A stretch of DNA of 64,000 nucleotides, taken from the NCBI GenBank assembly GCA_934552825.1, contig CAKTEQ010000004.1:1-64000 (forward strand). Reading direction: 5' to 3'. Every line of letters begins with the position of its first letter. Positions within the stretch are counted from its first letter, which is position 1. The position numbers and the translations under genes were made by a program. Below the pieces are notes generated by a model. That model was not told the origin of the DNA. It searched no databases and was given only the letters and a program-made list of their open reading frames with translations. The DNA is from an uncultured Oscillospiraceae bacterium. Its GTDB lineage: Bacteria > Bacillota > Clostridia > Oscillospirales > Oscillospiraceae. Positions 48,058-57,512 of this stretch are shown here, in pieces.

Positions 48058-49764
48058 ATGGAAATGACCGGCGCACAAATACTCATCGAGTGCCTGCTGG
48101 AGCAGGAGGTGGATACCATCTTCGGCTACCCCGGCGGCACCATACTGAACGTCTATGACGCGCTCTACGGCTATTCCGGAAAGATAAAGCATATTCTCAC
48201 AGCCCACGAGCAGGGCGCTTCCCACGCGGCGGACGGCTACGCCCGCAGCACCGGCAAGGTCGGCGTATGCTTCGCCACCTCGGGTCCCGGCGCCACGAAC
48301 CTGACCACGGGCATCGCCACAGCCTATATGGACTCCTCCCCCGTAGTTTTCATCACCTGCAACGTAACGGAAAACCTCATCGGCAAGGACTCCTTTCAGG
48401 AGGTGGACACCACCGGCATCACCATGCCCATCACAAAATGCAATTACCTTGTGAGCGACGTGAACAAGCTGGCGGACATTGTCCGTGAGGCCTTTGCCAT
48501 CGCCCGGAGCGGACGCCCCGGCCCGGTGGTCATCGACATTCTCAAGAACGTCACCGCCGAGAAGGCGGACTACTTCCCCCTTCCCCGCGACCGCCACGCC
48601 TCCACCGGGCGGCTGGGCGCCCTCATGCGCCGGGCCGTGACTGATTTCAAGGCTCCCGAGCCGGACGCCGGGGATATTGAAAAGCTGGTGGAGCTTGTAA
48701 ACGCCTCTGAAAAGCCGATGCTCATCTGCGGCGGCGGCGTTGTCCGCAGCAGGGCTCACAGGGAATTCGCGGAGTTTGCTGAGAAGATAGACGCCCCCGT
48801 GGCTATCACCGTCATGGGCGGCGGCGGCTTCAAGGGGGACAGCCCCCTCACCACCGGCATGATAGGCATGCACGGCTCTCAGGCCTCCAACATGGCGGTC
48901 GACGGCTGCGACCTGCTCATTGCCGTTGGCTGCCGATTCTCAGACAGAGTCGCCCTGGACCCCGAGACCTTCGCAAGTCAGGCGAAGATAGTCCAGATAG
49001 ACATCGACCGCTCAGAGATAAACAAAAACGTCCAGACCTACCACCACATCGTAGGCGACGCAAAGCGGGTGCTCCAGCTTCTCAACCTCCGTGTTGACAG
49101 AGCCGAGCATCAGGTGTGGAAGGACTACGTCTTCTCCTTTAAGACGGAGACAGAGTACGATCTGGGCGGCGATACCCTCACCCCGAAGCAGATAACCGAC
49201 GCCATATCCCGCATCGTCCCGGAGGACACCATCGTGGCGACGGACGTGGGCCAGCACCAGATGTGGGCTATACAGCACCTGCACTACAATTACCCCGGTC
49301 AGCTCCTCACCTCCGGCGGCTTCGGCACCATGGGTTTCGGGCTTGGCGCCGCGATCGGCGCCAAGATAGGCAATCCTTCAAAGGTCGTCCTGCATATCAC
49401 CGGCGACGGGAGCTTCCGCATGAACTGCCACGAGCTCTGCACCGAGGACTATTACGGCGTACCCGTCATAACGATCATCTTCAACAACAATGTTCTCGGC
49501 ATGGTGCGCCAGTGGCAGACGCTCACTTACAGCAAGCGCTATTCCCAGACCACCCTTGACAGGGGGCCGGACTTTGTGAAGCTCGCCGAGGCCTACGGGC
49601 TCAAGGGCAGGCGCGTCATGAACTCGGCGGAGCTGGAGGACGCCCTTCGGGACGCTCTTGACTCCGGCTGCGGCTACGTCATCGACTGCGCCATCGATAT
49701 GGACGAGATGGTGCGCCCCATGGTGGGCGGCGGCAGCCACATCACAAACTTCATCGTGGATTAA
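48058..49764 (+). CDS. ilvB: Acetolactate synthase, large subunit
   Basis: TPP/FAD enzyme, first common step of branched-chain synthesis. 568 residues. TPP enzyme N-domain (about 4-170, IFGYPGGTILNVYDALYG and HEQGASHAADGYARSTGKVG with the catalytic Glu), central FAD-binding domain, and C-domain with GFGTMGFGLGAAIGAKIG and GDGSFRMNCHELCTEDYYGV. AHAS-type rather than catabolic ALS, since the regulatory subunit follows. ATG behind AAAGGAGG. Confidence 0.96.
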   Translation: MEMTGAQILIECLLEQEVDTIFGYPGGTILNVYDALYGYSGKIKHILTAHEQGASHAADGYARSTGKVGVCFATSGPGATNLTTGIATAYMDSSPVVFITCNVTENLIGKDSFQEVDTTGITMPITKCNYLVSDVNKLADIVREAFAIARSGRPGPVVIDILKNVTAEKADYFPLPRDRHASTGRLGALMRRAVTDFKAPEPDAGDIEKLVELVNASEKPMLICGGGVVRSRAHREFAEFAEKIDAPVAITVMGGGGFKGDSPLTTGMIGMHGSQASNMAVDGCDLLIAVGCRFSDRVALDPETFASQAKIVQIDIDRSEINKNVQTYHHIVGDAKRVLQLLNLRVDRAEHQVWKDYVFSFKTETEYDLGGDTLTPKQITDAISRIVPEDTIVATDVGQHQMWAIQHLHYNYPGQLLTSGGFGTMGFGLGAAIGAKIGNPSKVVLHITGDGSFRMNCHELCTEDYYGVPVITIIFNNNVLGMVRQWQTLTYSKRYSQTTLDRGPDFVKLAEAYGLKGRRVMNSAELEDALRDALDSGCGYVIDCAIDMDEMVRPMVGGGSHITNFIVD

Positions 49765-49776
49765 AGGAGGCGTCAG

Positions 49777-50328
49777 ATGGATAGCAAGATAAGACAGACT
49801 CTCGCGGTGCTGGTGGACAACGAGGCAGGCGTCCTGTCCCAGGTGTCCCGCCTTTTCTCCCGCAAAGGCTATAATATCGAGTCTCTCGCCGTGGGCACCA
49901 CGGACGACCCCGCTGTCTCCCGCATAACTATCGAGGTGATGGCGGACCAGCCCCACGTTGAGCTGCTGTGCAATCAGCTCAGAAAGCTCTTTCCCGTGCA
50001 CTCCGTAAAGCTCCTGGAGCCGGAGCGCTCGATCCGCCGTGAGCTGGTGCTCATCAAGGTGGAGGCAAAGACCAGCGATGTCCGCAACGAGATAATCCAG
50101 GTCGCGAACATCTTCAGGGCGTCCGTCATCGACGTCTCTGTAAATACGCTCACCGTCGCCGTAATCGGCGATGAGAATAAAGCCGAGGCCATCCAGCGTC
50201 TGCTGGAGCAGCACGGCATAATGGAAATGGTAAGAACAGGCATAATCGCTCTGGAACGGGGACAGTACACGATAACAGAGGATACAAAGGAAAAAGGAGA
50301 GTTCAACTATGGCAAAAATGTACTATGA
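49777..50328 (+). CDS. ilvN: Acetolactate synthase, small regulatory subunit
   Basis: Feedback-sensitive partner of IlvB. 183 residues: N-terminal ACT domain (about 6-80, LAVLVDNEAGVLSQVSRLFS, RKGYNIESLAVGTT) and C-terminal ACT-like domain (about 88-165). Valine normally binds the ACT domain. Start behind AAAGGAGG; its 3' end overlaps ilvC by 20 bases, so the two are coupled. Confidence 0.95.
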   Translation: MDSKIRQTLAVLVDNEAGVLSQVSRLFSRKGYNIESLAVGTTDDPAVSRITIEVMADQPHVELLCNQLRKLFPVHSVKLLEPERSIRRELVLIKVEAKTSDVRNEIIQVANIFRASVIDVSVNTLTVAVIGDENKAEAIQRLLEQHGIMEMVRTGIIALERGQYTITEDTKEKGEFNYGKNVL

Positions 50329-51328
50329 GAAGGATTGCGACCTCAATAAGCTCAATGGCAAGAAGATAGCCGTCATCGGCTACGGCTCCCAGGGTCACGC
50401 CCACGCGATGAATCTGCGGGACGCCGGGTGCGATGTCATCGTCGGTCTCTACAAAGGGGGCAAGAGCTGGGCAGTCGCCGAGAAGGACGGCTTCACCGTA
50501 ATGGAAACCGCCGAGGCGACAAAGGCTGCCGACGTCATCATGATACTCATCAACGACGAGAAGCAGGCTGACATGTACGCCAAGGACATCGCCCCCTACC
50601 TCACGGCGGGCAAAGCCCTCATGTTCGCCCACGGCTTCAATATCCACTTCGGTCAGATCAAGCCCCCCGCGGACGTGGACGTGCTGATGATCGCTCCCAA
50701 GGGCCCCGGCCATACGGTCCGCTCCCAGTTCGTTGCGGGCAAGGGCGTGCCCTGCCTCATTGCCGTGGAGCAGAATGCCACCGGCAAGGCCTATGACATC
50801 GGTCTCGCCTACGCGGCCGGCATCGGCGGAGCGAGAGGCGGCGTCATGGAAACGACCTTCAAGGACGAGACCGAGACCGATCTCTTCGGTGAACAGGCGG
50901 TCCTCTGCGGCGGCGTTGTCGAGCTGATGAAGCTCGGCTTTGAAACTCTCGTCGAGGCGGGGTATGCCCCTGAGAACGCATACTTCGAGTGCATCCACGA
51001 GATGAAGCTCATCATCGACCTCATCAACAAGGGCGGCGTCGCCATGATGAACTACTCCATCTCCGACACAGCCGAGTACGGCGAATATGTCTCCGGTCCC
51101 CGGGTACTGCCCTACGAGGAGACTAAGCGGAACATGAAGGCGGTCCTCACGGATATCCAAAACGGCAGGTTCGCCGGTCAGTGGATCGCGGAGAACAAGA
51201 ACGGCCGCACCTTCTTCAACGCTGAGCGCCGCATGCTGGCAGCGCACCCCATGGAGACTGTCGGCGCAGAGCTGCGCCGGAACATGCTCTGGGGCGACGA
51301 CACCGATCCCGACACGGCTTCCAACTAA
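50309..51328 (+). CDS. ilvC: Ketol-acid reductoisomerase
   Basis: Class I KARI, converts acetolactate or acetohydroxybutyrate to the dihydroxy acid with NAD(P)H and Mg. 339 residues. Rossmann motif IAVIGYGSQGHAHAMNLRDA at about 20-38, and metal residues in the knotted domain (FKDETETDLFGEQAVLCGGV, about 187, and ECIHEMKLIIDLINKGG). Fourth structural gene of ilvEBNCD. Cofactor preference cannot be fixed by eye. Confidence 0.97.
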   Translation: MAKMYYEKDCDLNKLNGKKIAVIGYGSQGHAHAMNLRDAGCDVIVGLYKGGKSWAVAEKDGFTVMETAEATKAADVIMILINDEKQADMYAKDIAPYLTAGKALMFAHGFNIHFGQIKPPADVDVLMIAPKGPGHTVRSQFVAGKGVPCLIAVEQNATGKAYDIGLAYAAGIGGARGGVMETTFKDETETDLFGEQAVLCGGVVELMKLGFETLVEAGYAPENAYFECIHEMKLIIDLINKGGVAMMNYSISDTAEYGEYVSGPRVLPYEETKRNMKAVLTDIQNGRFAGQWIAENKNGRTFFNAERRMLAAHPMETVGAELRRNMLWGDDTDPDTASN

Positions 51329-51352
51329 AATACTTCACCGGAGGTGGACAAA

Positions 51353-53017
51353 ATGCTGTCCGACAATATAAAACAGGGCGTGGAGCGCACGCCGAACAAG
51401 AGCCTGCTCTACGCTCTGGGCCTCACCGACGAGGAGATATCCCGCCCTCTCGTGGGCATCGTCAGCTCATATAACGAGATCGTCCCCGGACACATGGAGC
51501 TGAACAGGATAGCCGAGGCTGTCAAGGCCGGAGTCCGCGCCGCAGGTGGCACCCCAATCATGTTCCCCGCAATCGCCGTGTGCGACGGCATAGCCATGGG
51601 GCATGTGGGCATGAAATACTCTCTTGTCACCCGCGACCTCATCGCCGACTCTACGGAGGCCATGGTCATGGCTCACCAGTTCGACGGACTCGTGATGATA
51701 CCCAACTGCGACAAGAACGTCCCCGGTCTTTTAATGGCTGCGGCGCGCCTTAACATCCCCGCCATCTTCTGCTCCGGCGGTCCCATGCTGGCGGGGCGTC
51801 TCTCCGACGGCCGGCGCACCTGCCTGAGCCACATGTTCGAGGCGGTGGGCGCCTACCACGCCGGGACAATGGACGCAAAGAAGGTGCAGGAATACACTGA
51901 AAACGCCTGTCCCACCTGCGGCTCCTGCTCCGGGATGTACACGGCAAACTCCATGAACTGCCTGACGGAGGCTATCGGCATGTCCCTCCGGGGCAACGGC
52001 ACCATCCCCGCCGTCTACTCCGCCCGCCTGCGCCTGGCGAAGCACACGGGCATGAAAATAATGGAGCTCATCGAAAAGAATATCCGTCCCCGGGACATAA
52101 TGACCGAGGCGGCCTTCAAAAACGCGGAGACTGTGGACATGGCCCTGGGCTGCTCCACGAACACCATGCTCCATCTCCCCGCCATCGCCCATGAGGCGGG
52201 AGTGACCATAGACTTGGATTATTCCAACACAATCAGCTCCCGCACCCCCAACCTCTGCCACCTTGCCCCTGCCGGGGACACCTTCATGGAGGACCTGGAT
52301 GCCGCAGGCGGCGTCTACGCCGTCATGAAGGAGCTGACGAAGAAGGGACTGCTGGAGACGGATATCATTACCGCCACAGGCAGGACCGTTGGGGAAAATC
52401 TGAAGGACGCGGAAAACCTGAATCCTCAGGTAATCCGCCCTATCGACTCGCCCTATTCTCCCAACGGAGGCATCGCCGTGCTCAAGGGCAATCTCGCCCC
52501 GGACGGCTGCGTCGTAAAGCGCAGCGCCGTGTCCGAGGAGATGATGCGCCACGAGGGTCCTGCCCGTGTGTTTGATTCGGAGGATGACGCTATCGCCGCT
52601 ATTTACGCAAAGAAGATAGTCCCCGGAGACGTGGTCATCATCCGCTACGAGGGGCCAAAGGGCGGCCCCGGCATGCGTGAGATGCTCAACCCCACCTCCG
52701 CCATCTGCGGTATGGGCCTTGGGGACAGCGTCGCCCTCATCACGGACGGACGCTTCTCCGGCGCTACCCGCGGGGCGTCTATCGGCCATGTGAGCCCGGA
52801 AGCGGCATCCGGCGGCAGCATCGCTCTGGTCCGGGAGGGGGACATCATCTCCATTGATATTCCCGCCTGCACCATAACGCTCAACATCTCCGACGAGGAG
52901 CTTGAGCGCCGCCGCGCCCAGTGGGTCTGCCCCCCGCCGAAGATAACTACAGGCTATCTCGCCCGCTACGCGAAGCTGGTGTCCTCCGCCGACAAGGGTG
53001 CGGTCCTGGACGCCTGA
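51353..53017 (+). CDS. ilvD: Dihydroxy-acid dehydratase
   Basis: Fe-S dehydratase for Val/Ile synthesis. 554 residues from the ATG at 51353, eight bases behind GGAGG; an in-frame GTG three codons earlier sits within the binding site. Cluster cysteines: IPNCDKNVPGLLMAAARL (about 120) and ACPTCGSCSGMYTANSMNCL (about 190). C-terminal TDGRFSGATRGASIGHVSPE is the usual signature. Last biosynthetic gene of the operon; leuABCD and ilvA are not in this window. Confidence 0.97.
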   Translation: MLSDNIKQGVERTPNKSLLYALGLTDEEISRPLVGIVSSYNEIVPGHMELNRIAEAVKAGVRAAGGTPIMFPAIAVCDGIAMGHVGMKYSLVTRDLIADSTEAMVMAHQFDGLVMIPNCDKNVPGLLMAAARLNIPAIFCSGGPMLAGRLSDGRRTCLSHMFEAVGAYHAGTMDAKKVQEYTENACPTCGSCSGMYTANSMNCLTEAIGMSLRGNGTIPAVYSARLRLAKHTGMKIMELIEKNIRPRDIMTEAAFKNAETVDMALGCSTNTMLHLPAIAHEAGVTIDLDYSNTISSRTPNLCHLAPAGDTFMEDLDAAGGVYAVMKELTKKGLLETDIITATGRTVGENLKDAENLNPQVIRPIDSPYSPNGGIAVLKGNLAPDGCVVKRSAVSEEMMRHEGPARVFDSEDDAIAAIYAKKIVPGDVVIIRYEGPKGGPGMREMLNPTSAICGMGLGDSVALITDGRFSGATRGASIGHVSPEAASGGSIALVREGDIISIDIPACTITLNISDEELERRRAQWVCPPPKITTGYLARYAKLVSSADKGAVLDA

Positions 53018-53033
53018 GCCGGGAGGTCTTACC

Positions 53034-54290
53034 ATGGTCAAAGAACTTGAAAAGCTCATTCTCTACCGCCCTAAATCTGAAAGCGCTCTGATGGCATTCG
53101 CAAGAGCGCTGGATAGCTCCGATGCCGGCGGGATAAGCGCCGCCGTGGGGGAAATGGTCCGTCTCGGCTGCGCCCTCGGCTTCAGGGGAAACCTGTGGCA
53201 CTGCTGCCTGACTCATTTCCTCCTGACTGACGAAAACCCTTACACCCTCACCCGGGAGCGCCGGGAGGACGTCGAGGACTCTCTCGACACTCTCGCCCGG
53301 CATGACTTCCAGCTCATCATGCGCCTGTTCGCCATTGACCTGCACAGCGTACTTCCCGAAGAGCTTGCGGACTGTCTGACAGACTTCAGCGCCGGTACAG
53401 CAGCCTCATTCGGCATAGGAGGCGCCGTAAGCGATATGGCGAAAGTGCTGGCGTTGTCCGCTGATGCGGATGAGTTCGCCGGGATGCTATCAGGTCACTA
53501 CGCCGCTTTCGGCGTGGGCTATCTGGGCCACGGCAGCTTTTTCCGCCTGGATGACTCCCCTTCACTCCGCCTGCAGCCCGTCCGTGGGAGCGAGGGCATT
53601 ACCCTTGACTCTCTCGTGGGCTGTGAAGAGCAGAAGAGTGAGATCCTCCGCAACACATCGGCGTTCGCCGCGGGTCGCGCCGCCAACAACACCCTGCTGT
53701 ACGGGGACAGCGGCACAGGGAAATCCACCTGCGTAAAGGCCGTGGTTAACGAACTGTCCGGCGCCGGAGTGCGCCTTATTGAGGTGTATAAGCACCAGTT
53801 CAGGCGGCTTCCGGAGCTTGTAGCTCTGCTGCGCGGGCGGAATTATCCCTTCATCATCTTCATCGACGATCTCTCCTTTGAGGACTTCGAGGTGGAGTAC
53901 AAATCTCTCAAGGCTGTCATCGAGGGCGGCGTTGAGACCCGCCCGGAGAACGTGCTCATCTATGCCACGTCAAACCGCCGGCACCTTGTCCGTGAGGACT
54001 GGAGCGACCGGGCGGACATGACCCACTCCGGGGATGTCCACCGCTCCGACACTCTGGAGGAGAAGCTCTCCCTCGCCGGGCGCTTTGGTCTGGCGGTGAA
54101 TTTCTCTGCCCCGAGGCCCTCCGACTATCATGAGATAGTCCTCGCTCTCGCCCGGCGCGATGGCATTGATATGGAGGAAAAACGCCTCTTCACTCTTGCC
54201 GACGCCTGGGAGATACGCCATGGGGGCAAGTCCGGCAGAACAGCCCGCCAGTTCGTGGATTATCTTCTCAGCGAGGGGTCTTTTTTCTGA
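53034..54290 (+). CDS. DUF815 AAA-type ATPase
   Basis: 418 residues from the ATG at 53034 behind GGGAGG, 16 bases after ilvD. N-terminal helical region (about 1-190), then a P-loop ATPase of the DUF815 family: Walker A LLYGDSGTGKSTCVKAVVNE (about 222), Walker B FIIFIDDLSFEDFEVEYKSL (about 280), sensor LIYATSNRRHLVREDW and the Arg-finger-like region GRFGLAVNFSAPRPSDYHEI. Role unknown; I know of no link to amino-acid synthesis. May share ilv transcripts or have its own start inside ilvD. Confidence 0.88.
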   Translation: MVKELEKLILYRPKSESALMAFARALDSSDAGGISAAVGEMVRLGCALGFRGNLWHCCLTHFLLTDENPYTLTRERREDVEDSLDTLARHDFQLIMRLFAIDLHSVLPEELADCLTDFSAGTAASFGIGGAVSDMAKVLALSADADEFAGMLSGHYAAFGVGYLGHGSFFRLDDSPSLRLQPVRGSEGITLDSLVGCEEQKSEILRNTSAFAAGRAANNTLLYGDSGTGKSTCVKAVVNELSGAGVRLIEVYKHQFRRLPELVALLRGRNYPFIIFIDDLSFEDFEVEYKSLKAVIEGGVETRPENVLIYATSNRRHLVREDWSDRADMTHSGDVHRSDTLEEKLSLAGRFGLAVNFSAPRPSDYHEIVLALARRDGIDMEEKRLFTLADAWEIRHGGKSGRTARQFVDYLLSEGSFF

Positions 54291-54343
54291 AAATCCGTAT
54301 AAACCCACCCAAACAGGTCCACAATAGTTCCGAGGTGATTTTT

Positions 54344-54517
54344 ATGACAAGCAAGGAACTCTTGTACGTAGAAGACGCCCTGGGTCACGAGCAGTTTTTC
54401 CAGACCAAGTGCCAGGAAACGATCGCCATGATCCAGGACGCCGAGCTCAAAAGCTGCGTTCAGCAGCTGTGCGAAAAGCACCAGCAGCTCTTCAACAGCT
54501 TTTACGCACTTCTGTAA
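54344..54517 (+). CDS. Small CotF-like spore coat protein (first of a pair)
   Basis: 57 residues from the ATG at 54344 behind GAGGTG. Helical, with ELLYVEDALGHEQFFQTKCQ and a C-terminal KHQQLFNSFYALL. Resembles the N-terminal half of CotF-type coat proteins, which bundle helices. The second gene, 13 bases on, carries the other half. Sporulation-phase expression is expected but no sigma-E or sigma-K promoter could be fixed. Confidence 0.75.
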   Translation: MTSKELLYVEDALGHEQFFQTKCQETIAMIQDAELKSCVQQLCEKHQQLFNSFYALL

Positions 54518-54530
54518 GGGGGGTATTTCA

Positions 54531-54776
54531 ATGGACGACAAAAATCTCATGGAAAACATACTCCAGCTGGAAAAGGGCGCCTGCGACCTTTTCATGCACG
54601 GCACCATCGAGTCCGCTACCACAAGCGTCAACAAGACCTTCAGGGACGCCCTGAACGAGTCTTTGAAAATGCAGGACACGATCTATACCAAGATGGCGGC
54701 CAAGGGCTGGTATCCAGCGGAGCAGGCGGAACAGGCAAAGATAAACAGCGTCCGCCAGAAATTCTCCTGTAACTGA
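54531..54776 (+). CDS. CotF-like spore coat protein (second of a pair)
   Basis: 81 residues. Coat-F type helical pair: DDKNLMENILQLEKGACDLF and TTSVNKTFRDALNESLKMQD, then KMAAKGWYPAEQAEQAKINS, the common C-terminal GWY motif of this family. Start behind AAGGGGGG. Ends at a bidirectional terminator. Confidence 0.85.
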   Translation: MDDKNLMENILQLEKGACDLFMHGTIESATTSVNKTFRDALNESLKMQDTIYTKMAAKGWYPAEQAEQAKINSVRQKFSCN

Positions 54777-54777
54777 A

Positions 54778-54817
54778 AAAAAGAGACGGAATGGCCACCA
54801 TTCCGTCTCTTTTTTTA
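54778..54817 (+). terminator. Bidirectional terminator between cotF-like genes and mtaB
   Basis: 13-bp perfect stem AGAGACGGAATGG / CCATTCCGTCTCT with a 3-base loop, A-run on the left and T-run on the right. Confidence 0.95.
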
Positions 54818-56098
54818 TTCTATTTCTCCGATCAGCCAATCGTCACCGCTGCCGGTAATGCGCACTGTGCGTATCTTCCCGTGGAGGTCCTCAGGGCACT
54901 TCACCCTGACCTGGGTATAGTTCGGGGCGTGGCCCACGGCCCAGTCTCCCTCCCGGCTCTCGAAGAGCACCTCCTGGCGGCTGCCCTCACACCCGGCGAG
55001 ATAATCTCTCTTCATCTCCTCCGCCACGGCGGCTGCCGCATGGGCGCGCGCCGTCTTGACGCTCTTTTCGATCTGACAGAGCATGGCAGCGGCCTTCGTC
55101 CCCTCCCGCTTTGAATATGGGAAGATATGCATGGAGGAAAAAGCGCAGCGGCGGATGAACCTCAGGCTCTCTTCAAATTCCTCATCCGTCTCCCCGGGAA
55201 ATCCCACTATAATATCAGTCGTAACGGCACAGTCGGGAAAGCTCTCCCGCAGCAGCTGCACCGACTGGAAATACCGGATTGTGTCGTACCGACGCCCCAT
55301 GCGCTCAAGGACGCTGTCGCACCCGCTCTGCATGGAAAGGTGAAACTGGGGACAGAGGTTCGGAATATCCTTAAGCTCCCGGCAGAACCGTTCCGTGACC
55401 GTGCGCGGTTCGAGAGACCCGAGCCTGATGCGCACACCCGGCGCGGCGGCGCAGAGCGCCTTTGTGAGAGTCACGATATCGTTCCCGTCCTTCAGATCAG
55501 TCCCGTACGAAGATATCTCGATACCTGTTATTACTATCTCCCGGTATCCCTCCCGCCGGAGCTTCTCCGCCTCACGGAGAGCATCCGCCATAGGCAGGCT
55601 GCGCACCGGCCCCCTTGCGTATGGGATGATGCAGTATGTGCAGAAATTAACGCAGCCGTCCTGGACCTTGAGCATTGCGCGGGTACGCCCTGAAAGTCCC
55701 CCTGAGGGGAGCTGCTCGAAGCCGCGGCGCTTGAACACATCGTCCACGTTGTACTCCGGCGCTTCTTTTTTCTCCTCAAGAGAGGCGATGAACTTCTCCT
55801 TGTCGTTCGTACCGAACACCACATCCGCCCCAAGAGAGCAGGCCTGCTCCCGGTGTGTCTGGGAAAAGCAGCCGCAGACAGCCACCAGCGCGTCCGGGTT
55901 CTGCTTACGTACCCGGCGTATCACCTGGCGGGACTTCCTGTCGCTCTCGGCAGTCACGGAACAGGTGTTGATGATATAGACGTCCGCTTCCCCGTCGAAG
56001 GGGACTATTTCGTGCCCCCCGGCGGCGAGCATCTTCTCCATCGCCTGGGACTCATATTGATTGACTTTGCACCCGAGGGTGTAAATGGCTGCTCTCAT
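54815..56098 (-). CDS. mtaB: tRNA N6-threonylcarbamoyladenosine(37)-C2 methylthiotransferase MtaB
   Basis: Radical SAM enzyme that turns t6A37 into ms2t6A37 in tRNA. 427 residues: N-terminal UPF0004 domain with cluster cysteines (YTLGCKVNQYESQAME, NTCSVTAESDRKSRQ, AVCGCFSQ), radical SAM domain with CVNFCTYCIIPYARGPVRS at about 148-166, and a C-terminal TRAM-like part (about 370-427). The IPYARGPVRS form marks MtaB rather than MiaB or RimO. Own promoter upstream. Confidence 0.96.
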   Translation of the reverse strand: MRAAIYTLGCKVNQYESQAMEKMLAAGGHEIVPFDGEADVYIINTCSVTAESDRKSRQVIRRVRKQNPDALVAVCGCFSQTHREQACSLGADVVFGTNDKEKFIASLEEKKEAPEYNVDDVFKRRGFEQLPSGGLSGRTRAMLKVQDGCVNFCTYCIIPYARGPVRSLPMADALREAEKLRREGYREIVITGIEISSYGTDLKDGNDIVTLTKALCAAAPGVRIRLGSLEPRTVTERFCRELKDIPNLCPQFHLSMQSGCDSVLERMGRRYDTIRYFQSVQLLRESFPDCAVTTDIIVGFPGETDEEFEESLRFIRRCAFSSMHIFPYSKREGTKAAAMLCQIEKSVKTARAHAAAAVAEEMKRDYLAGCEGSRQEVLFESREGDWAVGHAPNYTQVRVKCPEDLHGKIRTVRITGSGDDWLIGEIE

Positions 56099-56131
56099 AG
56101 GCTTTCTCCTGTTTCGGTTTTCGTGCCATAC

Positions 56132-56160
56132 ATTATATTATCAATCCCGCCCCTGTTCAA
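56132..56160 (-). promoter_or_regulatory. Promoter of mtaB
   Basis: Minus-strand TTGAAC (56160-56155), 17-base spacer, TATAAT (56137-56132). Confidence 0.85.
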
Positions 56161-56173
56161 GAGTCACTTTTGG

Positions 56174-56202
56174 TTGACAGACGTCCTCCGAAAACTTAAA
56201 AT
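56174..56202 (+). promoter_or_regulatory. Promoter of the cysteine desulfurase gene
   Basis: TTGACA (56174-56179), 17-base spacer, TAAAAT (56197-56202), back to back with the mtaB promoter. Confidence 0.85.
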
Positions 56203-56226
56203 AGTCGGGAACGGAGTGATTTTTTC

Positions 56227-57357
56227 ATGATACATTACTTTGACAACGCCGCCACCACCCGCGTCTGCCGGGAGGCCATCGACGCAATGGTGCGCACAAT
56301 GGACATAGACTACGGCAACCCCTCCTCCACCCATTCCTTCGGCATGGAGGCGGAAAAGCTCCTGAAAGCTGCCAGGAAAAACGTCGCCGACGCTCTTGGC
56401 TGTGCGCCGGACGAGCTGTTTTTCACCTCCGGCGGCACCGAGAGCGATAACTGGGCACTCAAATCCGGGGTGGAGAGCCTGCGCCGCAGAGGCAAACATA
56501 TCATAACCACCCTCGTGGAGCACGACGCCATCCTCAATAGCGCAAAATATCTGGAGAGCCGGGGCTTTGAGGTAACTTATCTTAAGACCGGCGCGGACGG
56601 CAGGGTCTCCCCCGAGGATTTCCGTTCCGCCGTCCGCAAGGACACTGTTCTTGCATCCATCATGCTTGTGAACAACGAGACCGGGGCCGTCCAGCCCGTC
56701 AAGGAGTGCGCCGGAATACTGCATACCATGAATCCCTTCGCCCTCTTCCACACGGATGCTGTTCAGGGCTTCATGAAGGTCCCCTTCACTCCGGCGGCGC
56801 TGGGTGCCGACATGGTCTCCATCAGCTCCCATAAGATTCATGGTCCAAAAGGCACCGGCGCCCTCTACGTCAGAAAAGGCATAAAGCTCCCCCCCTTCAT
56901 TCACGGAGGCGGGCAGGAGAATGGCCAGCGCTCCGGTACCGAGGGACTGCCTGGCATAGTTGGCTTCGGTGAGGCGTGCCGCGTGTATAAGGAGAACTTC
57001 CCTGCCTTCAGCGGAAAGATACGGGAGCTGCGCGCCTATACGGAGACGCTCATAGCCGATAATATCCCCGCCGCCCGGATTCTCCCGGCGAATGCGCCCC
57101 ACATAATGTCCCTGTCCCTTCCCGGGTACAGGAGCGAGGTGATCATGAATTTTCTGGAGTCCAGGGACGTGTTCGTCTCCAAGGGTTCCGCCTGTACCAA
57201 GGGAAGGCGCAGCCATGTGCTCACGGCGATGGCGCTGCCCAACGATGTTATTGACGGTACTATCCGTATAAGCTTCTCCCGCATGACCGAAAAAAGCGAC
57301 GCGGACGCCCTCGTGACCGCCCTCGCCGACGCCTCCGCCACCCTCGCCCACAGGTGA
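56227..57357 (+). CDS. Cysteine desulfurase (NifS/IscS family)
   Basis: PLP enzyme that moves sulfur from cysteine to a persulfide. 376 residues. Seen: YFDNAATTRVCREAIDAM, FFTSGGTESDNWALKSGVES, the PLP lysine in SISSHKIHGPKGTGALYVRK (about 203), RSGTEGLPGIVGFGEA and the catalytic Cys loop SKGSACTKGRRSHVLTAMAL (about 320). The loop is of group I length. In many Firmicutes this type is followed by thiI for tRNA thiolation; here it stands alone, beside mtaB. Confidence 0.93.
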   Translation: MIHYFDNAATTRVCREAIDAMVRTMDIDYGNPSSTHSFGMEAEKLLKAARKNVADALGCAPDELFFTSGGTESDNWALKSGVESLRRRGKHIITTLVEHDAILNSAKYLESRGFEVTYLKTGADGRVSPEDFRSAVRKDTVLASIMLVNNETGAVQPVKECAGILHTMNPFALFHTDAVQGFMKVPFTPAALGADMVSISSHKIHGPKGTGALYVRKGIKLPPFIHGGGQENGQRSGTEGLPGIVGFGEACRVYKENFPAFSGKIRELRAYTETLIADNIPAARILPANAPHIMSLSLPGYRSEVIMNFLESRDVFVSKGSACTKGRRSHVLTAMALPNDVIDGTIRISFSRMTEKSDADALVTALADASATLAHR

Positions 57358-57373
57358 CGCAATTGAAAAGCTG

Positions 57374-57412
57374 AAGCTTCTCCCCAAGCTCTCTTGGGGA
57401 GAAGCTTTTTTA
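57374..57412 (+). terminator. Terminator of the cysteine desulfurase gene
   Basis: 15-bp perfect stem AAGCTTCTCCCCAAG / CTTGGGGAGAAGCTT, 4-base loop, six T. Confidence 0.95.
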
Positions 57413-57453
57413 TGTATTCAGCCCACCGCTTGTTCTTTCCTGATTTTTCCTCT

Positions 57454-57481
57454 TTGAAAATAGTTACATTTGTGTTACAAT
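57454..57481 (+). promoter_or_regulatory. Promoter of the SLH/M15 peptidase gene
   Basis: TTGAAA (57454-57459), 16-base spacer, TACAAT (57476-57481), 32 bases ahead of the start. Confidence 0.7.
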
Positions 57482-57512
57482 AATGACGAATTTTGCCTGA
57501 GGGGGAATTAAC

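Noticed and set aside
51731..53059. 442-codon minus-strand frame opposite ilvD
   Set aside because: Antisense shadow of ilvD; His/Gly/Ala-rich, no recognisable fold.
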